Positions 25,865 to 35,790 of a stretch of 64,000 bases of DNA are shown in pieces; position 1 is the first letter of the stretch; every line of letters starts with the position of its first letter. The translations under genes and the position numbers were made by a program. Under the pieces are notes generated by a model. That model was not told where the DNA came from. It worked only from the letters and a program-made list of their open reading frames with translations, and made no database searches. This DNA comes from Anaeroglomus sp964630775 (GTDB taxonomy: Bacteria; Planctomycetota; Phycisphaerae; Sedimentisphaerales; Anaerohalosphaeraceae): the NCBI GenBank assembly GCA_964630775.1, contig CAZVYY010000007.1, positions 62,001 to 126,000 on the forward strand, given 5' to 3'.

Positions 25865-27772
25865 ATGAATTGTATGATGAAGATCGCTGTTATGTTATGT
25901 TGCTCTGTTACACTGGTTCAGGCCGGTGTTTCTATGGTACAAAGGCTGGATGCTTCTCAGGTGAAGCTTTTGCCGGGAAGCATTTTTTATGATCGCCAGG
26001 AACTTCACCGCCGGGGTTACGTTGGTTCGTTCGATCCGGACAAGCTGCTGTTCCATTACCGTGCACTGGCGAAGCTGCCGCAGCCGCAGGGGGTAACCTC
26101 CGGATACGACGGATGGGACAGCGGATTTATTCGCGGCCATATGGCAGGGCACTTTCTTTCCGCGGCGTCACGCATGGCCGTGGCGACAGGCGATGCGTCA
26201 TTCAAAAAAAAGACCGATTACATGGTCGCTGAACTGGCCCAATGCCAGGATGCTTTAAATCAAGGGGGGTATCTTGCGGCTTTTCCGTCGGGGGCGTTCG
26301 ACCGTCTTGAGGGCAAGCCGGGCAACAGCGGCGGTGTGGTTGTGCCGTATTACATCATCCAAAAAATAATGACCGGCCTGCTGGACACATATCATTATCT
26401 CGGTAACGCCCGGGCGTTGGACGTTGCGGTGAAGATGGCGGACTACTTCGAAAATCGGCTCGCGGCGCTCACTCCGGAGGAGATCGAAAAAATATTTCGC
26501 ACGGATGTCAGCCGCAATCCGCAAAACGAATTCGGCGCGATGAGCGATGTACTCGCTGAGCTTTATTCGATTACGGGCGACCAAAAACATTTGGATGCGG
26601 CGCAGCTATTCAATCGTTCCTGGTTTATCGATCCGCTCGCAGCAGGCCAGGACCGGCTGGCCGGACTGCACGCAAATACCCACATTGCCCAGGCGGTCGG
26701 CATTGCGCATTGCGGCAATCTCACCGGCAATCCCAACGAACTGAAAGCATCGGAAAATTTCTGGAAATTGGTGACCCGGCAGCATATGTTTGTGATCGGC
26801 GGCAATTCGTTCAGGGAATGGTTCGGAAAACCCGGGGTAGAAACCGGCGAATCCATTGATGACGACAAGAAACTGCCGGCGACGACCGCGGAGAGCTGCA
26901 ATACGCACAATATGCTGAAACTCACCACTCGTCTGTTCGAGCGCGAGCCGCGCGCCGAATACGCTGATTATTACGAGCGGGCGCTCTGCAATCATCTGCT
27001 GGCCACGGTGGCCCCGGACACCGGAGCGGTCACCTATTTTACTCCGCTGCACGGGCATTTTCGCACCTATCTGGACGGAACGCATTGCTGTGTGGGGACA
27101 GGCATCGAAAACGCATCGCGTTACAGCGAAGGCATCTATTTTAAGCGGGACAGCGTACTGTGGATCAATCTCTACATTCCGTCGGAACTGAATTGGCAGG
27201 ATGTCGGTCTCTTGCTCCGTCAGGAGGGCGACATCACGAAGGGACAGCCGGCTCGCTTCACCATCGTCAAGAGCGACGGGAAATCAGCAACGCTGAACTT
27301 CCGCATTCCGCATTGGATTTCCGGCTCGGCGATTCTGACTTTGAACGGGAAGGTGGAAAAGAAAACGGAGAAGCCCTCCGCCTATGTGGCGCTGAATCGG
27401 GAATGGAAAACCGGCGATGTTGTCACGCTTACGCTGCCTGCCGCGCTTCGGTTAGAGCACGCGAAAGATTCGCCGTCGATGGTATCGGTTTTTTGGGGTC
27501 CGGTGCTGCTGGCCGGTGAACTGGGACGCGGGAATATGCCAAACGATTATGCGGATAAAGATGCCTATCTGAAAATGCCGCCCAAGGCCGTTCCGGAGAT
27601 TCAATCCACTTCCGGAAATCCTGCCGACTGGTTTGAGCCGATGCCGGGTCAGCCATTGGTCTTCAAAGCCCGCAATACAGGTCCGGCGGATGGAATCCTC
27701 TTTCGGCCGCTCTATGAACTCCATCATCAGTATTATTCCGTCTATTGGAATTGCCCGATGGCGAAGTTTTAA
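25865..27772 (+). CDS. GH127 beta-L-arabinofuranosidase (DUF1680), exported
   Basis: 635 residues. Signal peptide about 1-18. The (alpha/alpha)6 barrel shows GYDGWDSGFIRGHMAGHFLSA, GNSGGVVVPYY and the metal/nucleophile set of the family: E343 and C345 in AESCNTHNMLKL and C408-C409 in HCCVGTGIEN. By comparison with HypBA1, C408 is the cysteine nucleophile and E343, C345 and C409 bind zinc. The C-terminal beta-sandwich carries MVSVFWGPVLLAGELG. It removes arabinofuranose from arabinan side chains or hydroxyproline glycans. The start ATG at 25865 is preceded by AGGACGGA. It sits between a GH29 remnant and an intact GH29. Confidence 0.92.
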   Translation: MNCMMKIAVMLCCSVTLVQAGVSMVQRLDASQVKLLPGSIFYDRQELHRRGYVGSFDPDKLLFHYRALAKLPQPQGVTSGYDGWDSGFIRGHMAGHFLSAASRMAVATGDASFKKKTDYMVAELAQCQDALNQGGYLAAFPSGAFDRLEGKPGNSGGVVVPYYIIQKIMTGLLDTYHYLGNARALDVAVKMADYFENRLAALTPEEIEKIFRTDVSRNPQNEFGAMSDVLAELYSITGDQKHLDAAQLFNRSWFIDPLAAGQDRLAGLHANTHIAQAVGIAHCGNLTGNPNELKASENFWKLVTRQHMFVIGGNSFREWFGKPGVETGESIDDDKKLPATTAESCNTHNMLKLTTRLFEREPRAEYADYYERALCNHLLATVAPDTGAVTYFTPLHGHFRTYLDGTHCCVGTGIENASRYSEGIYFKRDSVLWINLYIPSELNWQDVGLLLRQEGDITKGQPARFTIVKSDGKSATLNFRIPHWISGSAILTLNGKVEKKTEKPSAYVALNREWKTGDVVTLTLPAALRLEHAKDSPSMVSVFWGPVLLAGELGRGNMPNDYADKDAYLKMPPKAVPEIQSTSGNPADWFEPMPGQPLVFKARNTGPADGILFRPLYELHHQYYSVYWNCPMAKF

Positions 27773-27918
27773 GGATTCTCTTCAGGTTGCAAATTCTTTG
27801 AAATAGTACGTAACTTGTGAATACGCCTATACTTAGATGTGCGTCAACGGAAATCATAACGCAGTCCCGGTTTAAATACAGTCGGCAGTTTCCTGAGTTT
27901 TTGCAGAAAGGAATTTAA

Positions 27919-30288
27919 GTGGCTAAAAAAGGCTTTGAAGGTATTGACGAAATCCGGACTCTCCTGGTCGGATTCCTGCTTTTCTTCGCCGGTTCAACTT
28001 CGGCCATTGCGGCTGAACAGCACGTGTTCGAGGCGGAAGCCGCCAAATCCATCGGCAGCGCTCCCAGGGTGGCTGATGATGCGGCATCCGGAGGTTATCT
28101 GGTCAGCTTGACCAGTGCCGCCCAGGGCCTGCGGTTCACAGGCCTGCCTGCCGCAAGTAAATTGGCGATTCGCTATGCGTCGCTGGAAGTGGGCACAATC
28201 AGCGTTGCGGTCAACGACCAGTCGGCTCGCAAGGTTAATGTCCATTCCTCGGGAGCTGTTACCGGTTCATTTCTCCACGCGATAATTGATGTCGGGATTT
28301 CCGCCGGTGCCGTGCTGACCATCAGCCTGGAAGCAAATGACGTTGCTGTGCACATTGACCGGATTATCGTGGGGGACGGAGATCTTGGTCTGCCGCCGGA
28401 TATCTGGAATCTGCCGCCGCTGCCGGTGGCGGCCGGGCCTTATTCGGCTGACTGGAAGGCGATAAGCAGACTTTATACCGTACCGGCCTGGTGGCGTGAA
28501 GCCAAGTTTGGTGCCTGGGCTCACTGGGATCCGCAGTCGATGCCCGAACAGGGTGACTGGTATTCCCGCGGCATGTATATGCAGGGCAGTCCTCAATACG
28601 AATATCATCTCAGGCATTTTGGACATCCGTCGGAATATGGTTATAAGGACATCTGTCACAATTGGGTGATTGACCGGTGGAATCCCGATGAGCTGATGGC
28701 GCTGTTTGTCGAAATGGGCGCCCGTTACTTCATGGCTATGGGGGTTCACCATGACAATTTTGATTGCTGGGACTCGACCTATCAGCCCTGGAACTCGGTC
28801 CGCGTCGGACCTAAAGTGGATATTGTTGGGGCGTGGGAAAAAGTCGCACGAAAGCAGGGTCTGCGTTTTGGTATTGGATTTCATCACTCGCCGCCTCGAA
28901 CCTGGGGTCAGTTTATGCCTGTACGTTACACAAGTGATAAAAAAGGACCCAAACAAGATGTGCCTTATGATGCGATGCAGACCATTCTGGACGGTAAAGG
29001 CAAATGGTGGGAAGGCATGGATCCGGTGGATCTGTATGGGCCGGTTCACACCGCCAGAGAGCCGCTGCTTGCTCCCTTTGCCAACCAGTTCATGTGGCGG
29101 GTGGATGACGCCATCACCCGGTATCATCCGGATGTGATTTACTTCGATGAGGCTGCGGGCAACTCCCTCTGGGATTTAGGAGTGCATATGGGACTGGATT
29201 TTCTGGCTCCTGTGCTGGTGGCCCATTTCTATAATAAGTCCATTCAGTGGAATAATGGGAAAACGGATGCAGTGATCAATCTGAAGTGTGTCGGCGGGCA
29301 CTACAATAGTTTTAAAACCAATCCCGAACTCATTCCCATCGTTGAACGCGCCCTGGTCAAGAGTACCGAGGCTATCATTGAACCGCAAATCATGGCATAT
29401 CCCTTTCAGACGGAAACGACTCTCCAGAACTGGCACTACCAGGCCGGCCAGGAATACTTCGATGCCAAAAAAGTCATCCGATTGCTGATGGAGAACGTGT
29501 CCCGAAATGGAACGATGCTTCTGAATATCACGCAGCGAGGGCGGGGCGATCTTGATCCTGAAGCCATCCGTATCTGCAAAGATATTGGCGCCTGGCTGAA
29601 AATCAACGGGGAAGCGGTTTACGGGTCTCGCCCATTTGAAGTCTTTGGCGACAATACAGTGTATTTTACACGCAATCAGGGCCATGTGTACGCCGCGCTG
29701 CTGGAATGGAAAGGCGGTCCGATTACCCTGAAGGCTCTGCACGCCGGGGGAGCAACTCTGGGCAAGGTTTCCAAAGTCGACCTTCTGGGTTCTGATTGTC
29801 CGTTGACATTTGTCCAGGACGAGCAGGGTCTGACGGTGACCCCCGGCGGATTGATACAGCCGCTGCCGGGTATTGCCAACCCGTCGCTGGCCTCGGAGTG
29901 CCGGGTTTTGCGCATCACCCATGACAAAGGCTGGTTCAATGATGATGACCCGGGTGCGACCTTTCCCGGATGGCTTCGCCGCTGCAATTCCGGAGCCGGC
30001 GACTTTAACAACGATCTGACCACCAGCAGTACACAGGGCGACGTCTGGAGTTGTGAATTTACCGGCAGCAGCATCGAAGTCATTGCACCGCGAGAAGCAG
30101 GGTCGGGACAGATCGAGATTCAGATTGATGGCCAGACCCGCGCAACGGCAGATTTGTCCGCCACAGGTACACGTCAGCCTCAACAGGTAGTCTGTAAGCT
30201 GACTGGACTGACTGCGGGCAAACACACCATGAATATTGTCAATCGCGGCCCCGGCCCTGTGGCTGTGGATGCGATTGTGATACGGTAA
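27919..30288 (+). CDS. Exported alpha-L-fucosidase (GH29) with flanking CBM-like domains
   Basis: 789 residues from a GTG start with AAAGGAA upstream. Signal peptide about 1-32 (SAIAA-E). Residues 33-155 form a CBM35/CBM6-like sandwich (HVFEAEAAKSIGSAPRV, DRIIVGDG). GH29 spans ~165-560: WWREAKFGAWAHWDPQSMPE, MGARYFMAMGVHHDNFDCWD and the nucleophile D410 in VIYFDEAAGN. LLNITQRGRGDLDPEA is the usual end of the barrel. A beta-rich domain follows from ~670 (AGSGQIEIQIDGQTRATADL), probably carbohydrate-binding. It hydrolyses terminal fucose. It is closest in layout to the planctomycete/verrucomicrobial multi-domain fucosidases used on algal or mucin-type glycans. It precedes another GH29 by 27 bases. 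Confidence 0.92.
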   Translation: MAKKGFEGIDEIRTLLVGFLLFFAGSTSAIAAEQHVFEAEAAKSIGSAPRVADDAASGGYLVSLTSAAQGLRFTGLPAASKLAIRYASLEVGTISVAVNDQSARKVNVHSSGAVTGSFLHAIIDVGISAGAVLTISLEANDVAVHIDRIIVGDGDLGLPPDIWNLPPLPVAAGPYSADWKAISRLYTVPAWWREAKFGAWAHWDPQSMPEQGDWYSRGMYMQGSPQYEYHLRHFGHPSEYGYKDICHNWVIDRWNPDELMALFVEMGARYFMAMGVHHDNFDCWDSTYQPWNSVRVGPKVDIVGAWEKVARKQGLRFGIGFHHSPPRTWGQFMPVRYTSDKKGPKQDVPYDAMQTILDGKGKWWEGMDPVDLYGPVHTAREPLLAPFANQFMWRVDDAITRYHPDVIYFDEAAGNSLWDLGVHMGLDFLAPVLVAHFYNKSIQWNNGKTDAVINLKCVGGHYNSFKTNPELIPIVERALVKSTEAIIEPQIMAYPFQTETTLQNWHYQAGQEYFDAKKVIRLLMENVSRNGTMLLNITQRGRGDLDPEAIRICKDIGAWLKINGEAVYGSRPFEVFGDNTVYFTRNQGHVYAALLEWKGGPITLKALHAGGATLGKVSKVDLLGSDCPLTFVQDEQGLTVTPGGLIQPLPGIANPSLASECRVLRITHDKGWFNDDDPGATFPGWLRRCNSGAGDFNNDLTTSSTQGDVWSCEFTGSSIEVIAPREAGSGQIEIQIDGQTRATADLSATGTRQPQQVVCKLTGLTAGKHTMNIVNRGPGPVAVDAIVIR

Positions 30289-30315
30289 CGTTCAATCACT
30301 GAAAGCGATAAAGAG

Positions 30316-32697
30316 ATGGAAATCACAAACATAAGGCAGGTTTGCGTTGGGAGTATATTAATACCCCTGTTATTTTTGATGCAGGCTCGGGTGAATGGAC
30401 AAACGGATGCCGATAAGACTGCCTCCCCCAGCCCGATTCCTTATGCCGCGGTGCATGTCATTGGTCCGGACGATTCCGAGGCGGTTATTGTGGAAAAGGC
30501 AGCGAAGGTTTTACCTCGCCCTAACCAGACGGCCTGGATGCGGCTGGAATGGATTTTTTTCCTTCACTACGGCCCGAATGCCTTCAATCACGTTGAATGG
30601 GGCAGCGGACGCGAAGCCCCCTCGGACTTTAATCCCACAGCGTTTGACGCCGAACAGTGGATCCGCGCAATCAACGACGCCGGCGGTAAAATGATCGTGC
30701 TGGTTTGCAAGCATCATGACGGATTATGCCTGTGGCCCAGCCGATATACCTCGCATTCGGTCGCGTCGAGTCCCTGGATGAATGGAAAAGGCGATGTGGT
30801 GCGAGCGGTGTCCGATGCGGCCCGCAAGCACGGGATTAAGCTGGGTGTCTATCTTTCACCGGCGGATCTGTATCAGTTGCAAACCAATCCGAAGAATCCC
30901 AAAGGCTGGTATGGCAACAACAGCGGTAAAGTGCTTTCGACCATTCCCACCGATCCGGATTGTTTTAAAACAAATCCCGCCAAAGGCCGTGAACCGGCCC
31001 TGGATTTTGGCAGTTATACCTATACTGTAAATGATTACAACCGTTATTTTCTTAATCAGCTTTATGAATTGCTGACCGAGTATGGGCCGATCCATGAAGT
31101 CTGGTTCGACGGCGCCAATCCGGATCCGAGTGTCCCGGAGACCTATGACTATGCGGCTTGGTTTGATTTGATCCGTAAACTGCAGCCGCAAGCAATCATT
31201 TTCGGCAAAGGGCCGGACGGGCGCTGGGTGGGGAATGAGGGCGGAGTCGGACGCACCACGGAATGGAGTGTCATTCCGCTGCCGATGTCACCGGATCAGT
31301 TCTACTGGCCCGACATGCAGGCCGGAGATCTGGGCAGTCGTGCCAAACTGACGCCCGGCTCCCACCTGTGGTGGTATCCGACGGAAACCAATGTCACCAT
31401 CCTTGACCGTGGAGCCTGGTTTTGGGCCCCCGACAAGAAATCCAGAAGCGTTTCTCAGCTTGTCAATATCTATTATACATCCATCGGCCGCAACGGAAAT
31501 CTTATTTTAAATCTGTCTCCGGATGACCGCGGCCTCATTCCGGATGATCAGCTCAATGCCTTAAGCAGGATGGCAGAGGTCATTCGGGATACATTTGCAG
31601 TCAATCTGGCTTCCGGCGGTCAATTGACCGCGGATCACTCGAATGCACAAAACAGCCCCGCACTGGCTTTGGATGGAAATTTGGATACCTGGTGGGAAGC
31701 CGCCCCGGGCCAGACCAGCGCCATATTAACCCTGACGCTTCCAAAGACCGTTACCTTTGACGTTGTTTCACTCCAGGAAGCCGTTGATCATCGAAGCCAG
31801 CGAGTCGAATCTTTTTTCATGGAAACATGGGATGGCTTGACTTGGATTACAGCAGAACATATCGCATCTGATGAATTGACTACCATCGGTCACAAACGCC
31901 TGATACGGCTGAAGTCACCGCTAACAAGTAACAAGGTGCGTATTCATGTCACCAGATCCCGTCTGGAGCCGACGCTGGCGGAAATAGGCCTCTTCCGGCA
32001 GCCCGCGGCCTTATTGCCTCCTGTGATTTCAGATCGTGACGCCAAAGGTGTAGTGACCATCCGAAATGATCGCGGCCTGAAGATGGTTTATGCACTTGAT
32101 GGTTCTTCGCCGACACCCCACTCGACCATTTATACCACACCGATTTCCCTGCCGCTGGGCGGCACAATCAGAGCGGCATGTCTGCTGCCGGATGGAAAGC
32201 TGGGCATTGAGGTATCCAAGTCTTTTGCGGGAATGATGCCGATTGGCTGGAAGGTCATCGAAGTTGACAGCCAGGAAATGAATGGGCAGGTTAATAATGC
32301 CGCTGTCAACGCAATTGATGACAACTCTTCGACGTTCTGGCATACTCGCTGGCACAATGATCTGAAACTGCCCCATTTTATCACGGTTGATATGGGGACT
32401 TCGCACCGGATTAAAGGCTTTATTTATCTGCCGCGTCAGGATAACAACGCGAACGGAACCGTGCGGCGGTATCGCTTTGAGACAAGCACGGATGGTGTAA
32501 ACTGGATAACCAATGTCGCGTCGGGTATATTGGATAACATTTGGAACAATCCCTCGCTTCAAAAAGTCACTTTTGAGCCGGTAAACGCCCGATTCTTCCG
32601 ATTTACTGCGTTGCAGGAGATATACGGAAACGGCTGGACAAGTGCTGCTGAGATATCCGTACTGCCTTATGAATCTGACGAAGCCCTCAAGCCATAA
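30316..32697 (+). CDS. Exported alpha-L-fucosidase (GH29) with F5/8C (CBM32) domains
   Basis: 793 residues. Signal peptide about 1-28. The GH29 barrel spans ~65-430: MRLEWIFFLHYGPNAFNHVEWG, MIVLVCKHHDGLCLWPSRYT and the nucleophile D265 in HEVWFDGANP; GNLILNLSPDDRGLIPDDQ closes it. Two discoidin-type domains follow (ALDGNLDTWWEAAPGQTSA near 453 and AIDDNSSTFWHTRWHND near 670), separated by an FN3/CHB-HEX-like sandwich (YALDGSSPTPHSTIY). It is a different GH29 subgroup from the neighbour at 27919, so the two fucosidases likely act on different linkages of the same polymer. Last gene of the glycan cluster. Confidence 0.92.
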   Translation: MEITNIRQVCVGSILIPLLFLMQARVNGQTDADKTASPSPIPYAAVHVIGPDDSEAVIVEKAAKVLPRPNQTAWMRLEWIFFLHYGPNAFNHVEWGSGREAPSDFNPTAFDAEQWIRAINDAGGKMIVLVCKHHDGLCLWPSRYTSHSVASSPWMNGKGDVVRAVSDAARKHGIKLGVYLSPADLYQLQTNPKNPKGWYGNNSGKVLSTIPTDPDCFKTNPAKGREPALDFGSYTYTVNDYNRYFLNQLYELLTEYGPIHEVWFDGANPDPSVPETYDYAAWFDLIRKLQPQAIIFGKGPDGRWVGNEGGVGRTTEWSVIPLPMSPDQFYWPDMQAGDLGSRAKLTPGSHLWWYPTETNVTILDRGAWFWAPDKKSRSVSQLVNIYYTSIGRNGNLILNLSPDDRGLIPDDQLNALSRMAEVIRDTFAVNLASGGQLTADHSNAQNSPALALDGNLDTWWEAAPGQTSAILTLTLPKTVTFDVVSLQEAVDHRSQRVESFFMETWDGLTWITAEHIASDELTTIGHKRLIRLKSPLTSNKVRIHVTRSRLEPTLAEIGLFRQPAALLPPVISDRDAKGVVTIRNDRGLKMVYALDGSSPTPHSTIYTTPISLPLGGTIRAACLLPDGKLGIEVSKSFAGMMPIGWKVIEVDSQEMNGQVNNAAVNAIDDNSSTFWHTRWHNDLKLPHFITVDMGTSHRIKGFIYLPRQDNNANGTVRRYRFETSTDGVNWITNVASGILDNIWNNPSLQKVTFEPVNARFFRFTALQEIYGNGWTSAAEISVLPYESDEALKP

Positions 32698-32788
32698 AGC
32701 CAGAGTGGGGCGAAATGGTATCCAGAACTATCTGGTACAGGCCGAACGTGTGGCCAGGAGCCGTTAGTGCAATTAGCCATTGGCTCGA

Positions 32789-34003
32789 TTAAAATTTCGG
32801 TATTTCATCACCCAGGCAGGTTCCTACCAGACGGGCTGAGACGATCATGGGGTGAGATAAGGGTATGGTTTTTCGTTTATATGCGACATCCGCGATGGGA
32901 ATAGGCTTGCAGATGCCGGAATCATAGGCAACCATGACATTGTATTCTCCTCTGGCCAGGAGTTGCACGGCTTTAGTTCCCAGTCGTGTGCACAGCAGGC
33001 GATCAAAGGAACTGGGGGTGCCTCCGCGCTGGACATGTCCGAGGGACGTTACCCTTGCTTCTATCCCGGTCAGTTCCTGCAGTTGCCGAGCCAGCCGACT
33101 TGCCATAGGTTCCTCAACCAGCTTAAACGGCTGCTTGTCATCTTCCATAAAGTCACTCAGACTGTCCTCCAATTCTGCCAATATCGAGGATTCGGATGAT
33201 TTCTTTTTGCGATTCTTCTTGCCTGATTTATTTTTGATCGATTTGGTCAGTGCTTTTTCGCGAGCCCTGGCTTGTGCAACAGAAATGGCACCTTCGGCCA
33301 CGGCAATAATGGAGAAGCGACTGCCGCGCCGTCTGCGTTCCTGGAGATATTCGGCCACAATATCCAGATTATAGGGTATTTCCGGTATCAGAATCACATC
33401 TGCTCCGCCTGCAATACCGGAACTCAGAGTCAGCCAGCCGGTATTGTGCCCCATGATTTCGCAGACGATAATGCGATGATGGCTTGTGGCTGTTGTATGC
33501 AGCCTGTCGATGGCTTCGGTGGCAATTTGCATGGCTGTATCATACCCGAAAGAGACGTCTGTACCGTCAATATCGTTATCGATTGTTTTGGGCAGATGGA
33601 TGACATTGACTTTCCCCTGTTCATGAAGCCGCAGGGCGTTTTTAAGTGTTCCGCCGCCGCCCAGACAAACCAGGCAGTCAATATGATGACGTTTGAGGTT
33701 TTCAACAGCCACCCGGACCATATCGCGATATTTTCCACCCATTAACATTTTGTGAATTTTGTCACGACTGGTTCCAAGGATGGTTCCGCCGCGGGTCAGG
33801 ATGCCGCTGACATCTTTTTGCTCTAGATGAATTACCCGATTCTCGACAAGCCCGCGAAAGGCGTCAAGAATTCCGATAACCGTCATCCCGTATTCATTAA
33901 TCGCCGATTTGGTGACGGCGCGAATCGCTGCATTTAAGCCGGGACAGTCACCACCTGCGGTTAATATCCCGATACATCGCGTTTTGGATACGAGTTTTGC
34001 CAT
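32789..34003 (-). CDS. 6-phosphofructokinase (group with G-G-G-G-T nucleotide loop)
   Basis: 404 residues from the ATG at 34001-34003, whose ribosome-binding site GAGG lies in an upstream ATGAGG; longer in-frame starts have no such site. Motifs: TAGGDCPGLNAAIRA (15-29), LGGGGTLKNALRL with G117 where E. coli PfkA has Mg-binding D103 and G118 at the position that separates ATP (Gly) from PPi (Asp) enzymes, HLPKTIDNDIDGTDVSFG with K139, and CEIMGHNTGWLTLSSGIAGG. Gly at the first switch and Lys at the second point to an ATP enzyme without classical allostery, but this needs assay. A lysine-rich, then acidic insertion (~near 270-310) interrupts the C-terminal half. It phosphorylates fructose-6-phosphate in glycolysis. 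Divergent from ppx. Confidence 0.9.
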   Translation of the reverse strand: MAKLVSKTRCIGILTAGGDCPGLNAAIRAVTKSAINEYGMTVIGILDAFRGLVENRVIHLEQKDVSGILTRGGTILGTSRDKIHKMLMGGKYRDMVRVAVENLKRHHIDCLVCLGGGGTLKNALRLHEQGKVNVIHLPKTIDNDIDGTDVSFGYDTAMQIATEAIDRLHTTATSHHRIIVCEIMGHNTGWLTLSSGIAGGADVILIPEIPYNLDIVAEYLQERRRRGSRFSIIAVAEGAISVAQARAREKALTKSIKNKSGKKNRKKKSSESSILAELEDSLSDFMEDDKQPFKLVEEPMASRLARQLQELTGIEARVTSLGHVQRGGTPSSFDRLLCTRLGTKAVQLLARGEYNVMVAYDSGICKPIPIADVAYKRKTIPLSHPMIVSARLVGTCLGDEIPKF

Positions 34004-34179
34004 AGTCAGCCTCATTATAGATTTACAATTGAGATTCTGGAGACTATACCTGTTTAACCGATACCAATCAACCTTTTTATCCAATCTGTCTGTTCCAGGA
34101 ACGAACTTTTCGAGTTCGATAATCTTTGCTTTTGTGAAGTGTGAATCGATTCTTAACACAAATCTAACAATTGCAGGAA

Positions 34180-34208
34180 TTGACAAACAGGACAAATTGC
34201 CTCAGAAT
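34180..34208 (+). promoter_or_regulatory. Promoter of ppx-ppk1, placed for a leaderless message
   Basis: TTGACA (34180-34185), 17-base spacer, CAGAAT (34203-34208). The ppx ATG at 34219 follows the -10 element by only 10 bases and has no Shine-Dalgarno sequence, so transcription would begin within a few bases of the start codon. Confidence 0.5.
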
Positions 34209-34218
34209 ATAAAGTCTT

Positions 34219-35790
34219 ATGATGCAACAGCAGCAAAATGAATTCGTATCGCAGACACTGGCGGCCATTGATATTGGAAGCAACTCCATTCGCATGACGA
34301 TTGGACAGCTTAATTCCGAGGGGGCATTGGATATTCTTGAACGAACCAACCGGCCGGTACGGCTGGGCAGGGATTGCTTCCGTTATTTTCGTTTGACGCC
34401 GGCGACCATGCGGGCGGTCGTGAATATCCTGCGAGAATTTAAACGTCGTATCGATGAATATCAGGTCCAACATATCTGGACGGTTGCAACCAGTGCAGTT
34501 CGGGAAGCCCGTAATGCGGATGTGTTTTTGGATCGGATCCTGATGGCTTGCGGTTTACAGGTTCAGATTATTGACGCCTCGCAGGAACGAAGGATTACCG
34601 TCTCGGCGGTACGTGCAGCGATGAATGGCACCCAGATGTCTTTTGCCGGCGGCCAGATGATGATTTGCGAGGTCGGCGGCGGCAGTACCACCATGACGAT
34701 TATGCACCGCGGTAAAGTGATTAGTTCGCATAGTCTGGTGCTCGGCTCAATCCGGATTCAGGAGATGTTCGGCTCCGAAGGGCGTTCGACGACACAAATT
34801 GTCGAGTTGATTGAAAATGAAATCGATTCGGTACTGGCGACGGTGAAAAGCCTGGTGCCGCTGGGACGTGTAAAAACCTTTATTGCGGTGGGCGGGGACG
34901 CCCGATTTGCGGCATCCCGGGCCGGACAGCAGATGGATAATCCTCAATTTCATCGAATCCGCCGGCAGGCCTTTGAAGAGTTTGTTCAATCCCATCGCAA
35001 TCTAACGGTTGAGCAGTTGGCGCTTCAGTCGGATATGTCGTATTCGGAGGCTGAAACGCTGCTGCCGGCACTGCTGATTTTTCAGTCTCTGCTGCGTCTG
35101 ACCCGCGTCAAAGAAGTGATCGTTCCTGCGGTATCCATGCGTGACGGCCTGCTGCTGGAACTGTCCCGCCGGTGTCGGGGGCAGGAAGATGAATCCATCG
35201 CCCAGGAAGCCATCCAGTCGGCGATGGCGCTGGCGGAGAAATACCGTGTCAATCTGCATCACGCCCGTCGTGTGGCGGATTGCGCCCTGCGTCTTTATGA
35301 TGAAATGAGGGCGATTCATGGACTGGATTTGAGGGCAAGACTGCTTCTTGAAGTGGCGGCGCTGCTTCATGAGTGCGGAACCTTTGTTTCAACCCGTGCG
35401 TATCATAAGCATACATATTACCTGGTAGCCAATTCGGAAATTTATGGTCTGCTGCCCAAAGAGGTGGCTGTCGTAGCTCATGTCGCACGATATCATCGTC
35501 GCAGTGCGCCCAAGATATCGCATCTGGAGTACACGGCGCTTCCGCAGGAATCCCGGATTCTGGTGAATAAGCTGGCGGCAATTTTGCGGCTTGCCAAGGC
35601 GCTGGATGTAATGAATATCCGTCAGATTGAACGGCTGCGCTGTGTGCTGGATCAGGATTCCGTACGGATTCAGGCCCCGGATTTGTCGGATGAGTCGCTG
35701 GTTAAGCGTTCGATGGAAATTCACAGCAGCATGTTTGAGGATGTGTTTGGATTAAATCTTGAACTGGAAGCATTACCGGAATTGACTTGA
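34219..35790 (+). CDS. ppx: Ppx/GppA-family phosphatase with C-terminal HD domain (exopolyphosphatase)
   Basis: 523 residues. Actin/hexokinase-type fold: AAIDIGSNSIRMTIGQL (phosphate 1 loop) near 15-31, TVATSAVREARNADVFLDRI, and EVGGGSTTMTIMHRG (phosphate 2 loop) near 155-169. From about 320 on comes an HD-type domain (HHARRVADCALRLYDEM, LLHECGTF, VARYHRRSAPK). It would hydrolyse polyphosphate or pppGpp; being directly joined to ppk1 favours polyphosphate. Its TGA overlaps the ppk1 ATG (TGATG). A promoter lies 10 bases upstream of the start codon. Confidence 0.92.
   Translation: MMQQQQNEFVSQTLAAIDIGSNSIRMTIGQLNSEGALDILERTNRPVRLGRDCFRYFRLTPATMRAVVNILREFKRRIDEYQVQHIWTVATSAVREARNADVFLDRILMACGLQVQIIDASQERRITVSAVRAAMNGTQMSFAGGQMMICEVGGGSTTMTIMHRGKVISSHSLVLGSIRIQEMFGSEGRSTTQIVELIENEIDSVLATVKSLVPLGRVKTFIAVGGDARFAASRAGQQMDNPQFHRIRRQAFEEFVQSHRNLTVEQLALQSDMSYSEAETLLPALLIFQSLLRLTRVKEVIVPAVSMRDGLLLELSRRCRGQEDESIAQEAIQSAMALAEKYRVNLHHARRVADCALRLYDEMRAIHGLDLRARLLLEVAALLHECGTFVSTRAYHKHTYYLVANSEIYGLLPKEVAVVAHVARYHRRSAPKISHLEYTALPQESRILVNKLAAILRLAKALDVMNIRQIERLRCVLDQDSVRIQAPDLSDESLVKRSMEIHSSMFEDVFGLNLELEALPELT

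Noticed and set aside
32789..34003. Loss of the Mg-binding aspartate in phosphofructokinase (GGGGT) as a sign of an inactive enzyme
   Set aside because: The rest of the active site is intact, and a GGGGT variant with PKTIDND is, to my memory, found in a known subgroup of bacterial phosphofructokinases, so it is not by itself novel.
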